Shown: positions 5,525 through 5,601 of the stretch, one piece after another
Numbering within the stretch: the stretch's first letter is position 1
Layout: each line of letters opens with the position of its first letter
Origin: Planctomycetaceae bacterium
GTDB lineage: Bacteria > Planctomycetota > Planctomycetia > Pirellulales > Thermoguttaceae
Reading direction: 5' to 3'
Assembly: GCA_031278315.1 (NCBI GenBank)
Contig: JAITKS010000226.1
Span: 1-5,601 of the forward strand
Length of the DNA stretch: 5,601 nucleotides
Position numbers and translations under genes: made by a program
The notes under the pieces: model-generated
Told to the model about the DNA's origin: nothing
Seen by the model: the letters and a program-made list of their open reading frames with translations, nothing else
Database searches by the model: none

Positions 5525-5588
5525 CGCCCTTTCAGGGCTGGTTTTGTTTAAAACAAATACCGAATTTTCAAGTATGAATAGTATATAT
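5525..5588 (-). repeat. Right 64-bp inverted-repeat arm
   Basis: This arm is the exact reverse complement of 5210-5273 and begins with a family-1 hairpin (5525-5540). It ends 13 bp before the window edge, so any longer similarity beyond a few bases can only be partly judged. Confidence 0.95.
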
Positions 5589-5601
5589 CAGTGGAATAAT
5601 T

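Larger units (their letters stand above)
5210..5588. mobile_element. 379-bp element with 64-bp perfect inverted repeats, MITE-like or composite palindromic repeat
   Basis: The arms 5210-5273 and 5525-5588 are exact reverse complements over 64 bases, separated by 251 bp. Each arm ends inwardly in the family-1 hairpin and contains an AT-rich near-palindrome (TTTGTTT, T, AAACAAA at 5241-5255 in the left arm). The centre carries further hairpins. There is no transposase, and no clear target-site duplication at the outer ends (GTGTA to the left, CAGTG to the right). Frames open across the element (such as 5129-5317 on the minus strand and 5320-5577 on the plus strand) are translations of the repeats and not supported as genes. 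It may be a non-autonomous mobile element or a pair of interspersed repeats in opposite orientation. Confidence 0.5.

Noticed and set aside
5258..5540. CRISPR array, because of repeated hairpin units
   Set aside because: Units occur in both orientations with unequal spacing (about 80, 50 and 100 bp) and no regular spacers. This is an interspersed palindromic repeat pattern.
5320..5577. Plus-strand frame of 85 codons with a hydrophobic start
   Set aside because: It runs through several hairpins and into the right arm. The hydrophobic start reflects T-rich DNA, and no ribosome binding site is present.

Overview
The window is AT-rich (about one third G+C by eye). It carries two complete genes on the minus strand, the first codons of a third minus-strand gene at the left edge, and an unusual density of small repeats in the non-coding stretches. 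No rRNA, tRNA, CRISPR array, transposase gene, or toxin or defence gene was seen. Both long proteins look planctomycetal (Planctomycetota or a close PVC relative). One is a large DUF4175-like membrane protein. The other is an AMP-binding synthetase that resembles the C-terminal domain of the fused acyl-ACP synthetase/acyltransferase (Aas-type) proteins of that group. This taxonomic call rests on remembered family features, not on a search. Neither complete gene has a clear Shine-Dalgarno sequence.

Layout in minus-strand transcription order (right to left). Positions 5210-5588 form an element with two perfectly identical 64-bp inverted arms around a 251-bp centre that holds more hairpins. Positions 4895-5209 have no convincing gene, but hold a terminator-like hairpin acting on the minus strand and a possible plus-strand promoter. 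Positions 4841-4894 are short tandem repeats directly upstream of the acyl synthetase gene (4820-3195). A 113-bp gap with one copy of a 50-bp repeat follows, then the DUF4175-like gene (3081-532). Positions 64-531 hold a second, inverted copy of that repeat, a decayed copy of the right-hand hairpin family, a short gene-like remnant and a 16-bp palindrome. A minus-strand gene starts at 63 and runs off the left edge; a 20-bp palindrome lies inside its first ten codons.

The synthetase should activate a fatty acid as acyl-AMP, probably for transfer to ACP or CoA and then to membrane lipid. The DUF4175-like protein should be anchored in the inner membrane, with a large extracytoplasmic beta-rich and helical part. 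Both are envelope-related and lie on the same strand, but the repeat-filled gap means that co-transcription is not assured. No complete novel system is visible. The best leads are the 64-bp inverted-repeat element, the inverted repeat pair bracketing the DUF4175-like gene, and the two palindromes around the start of the left-edge gene.
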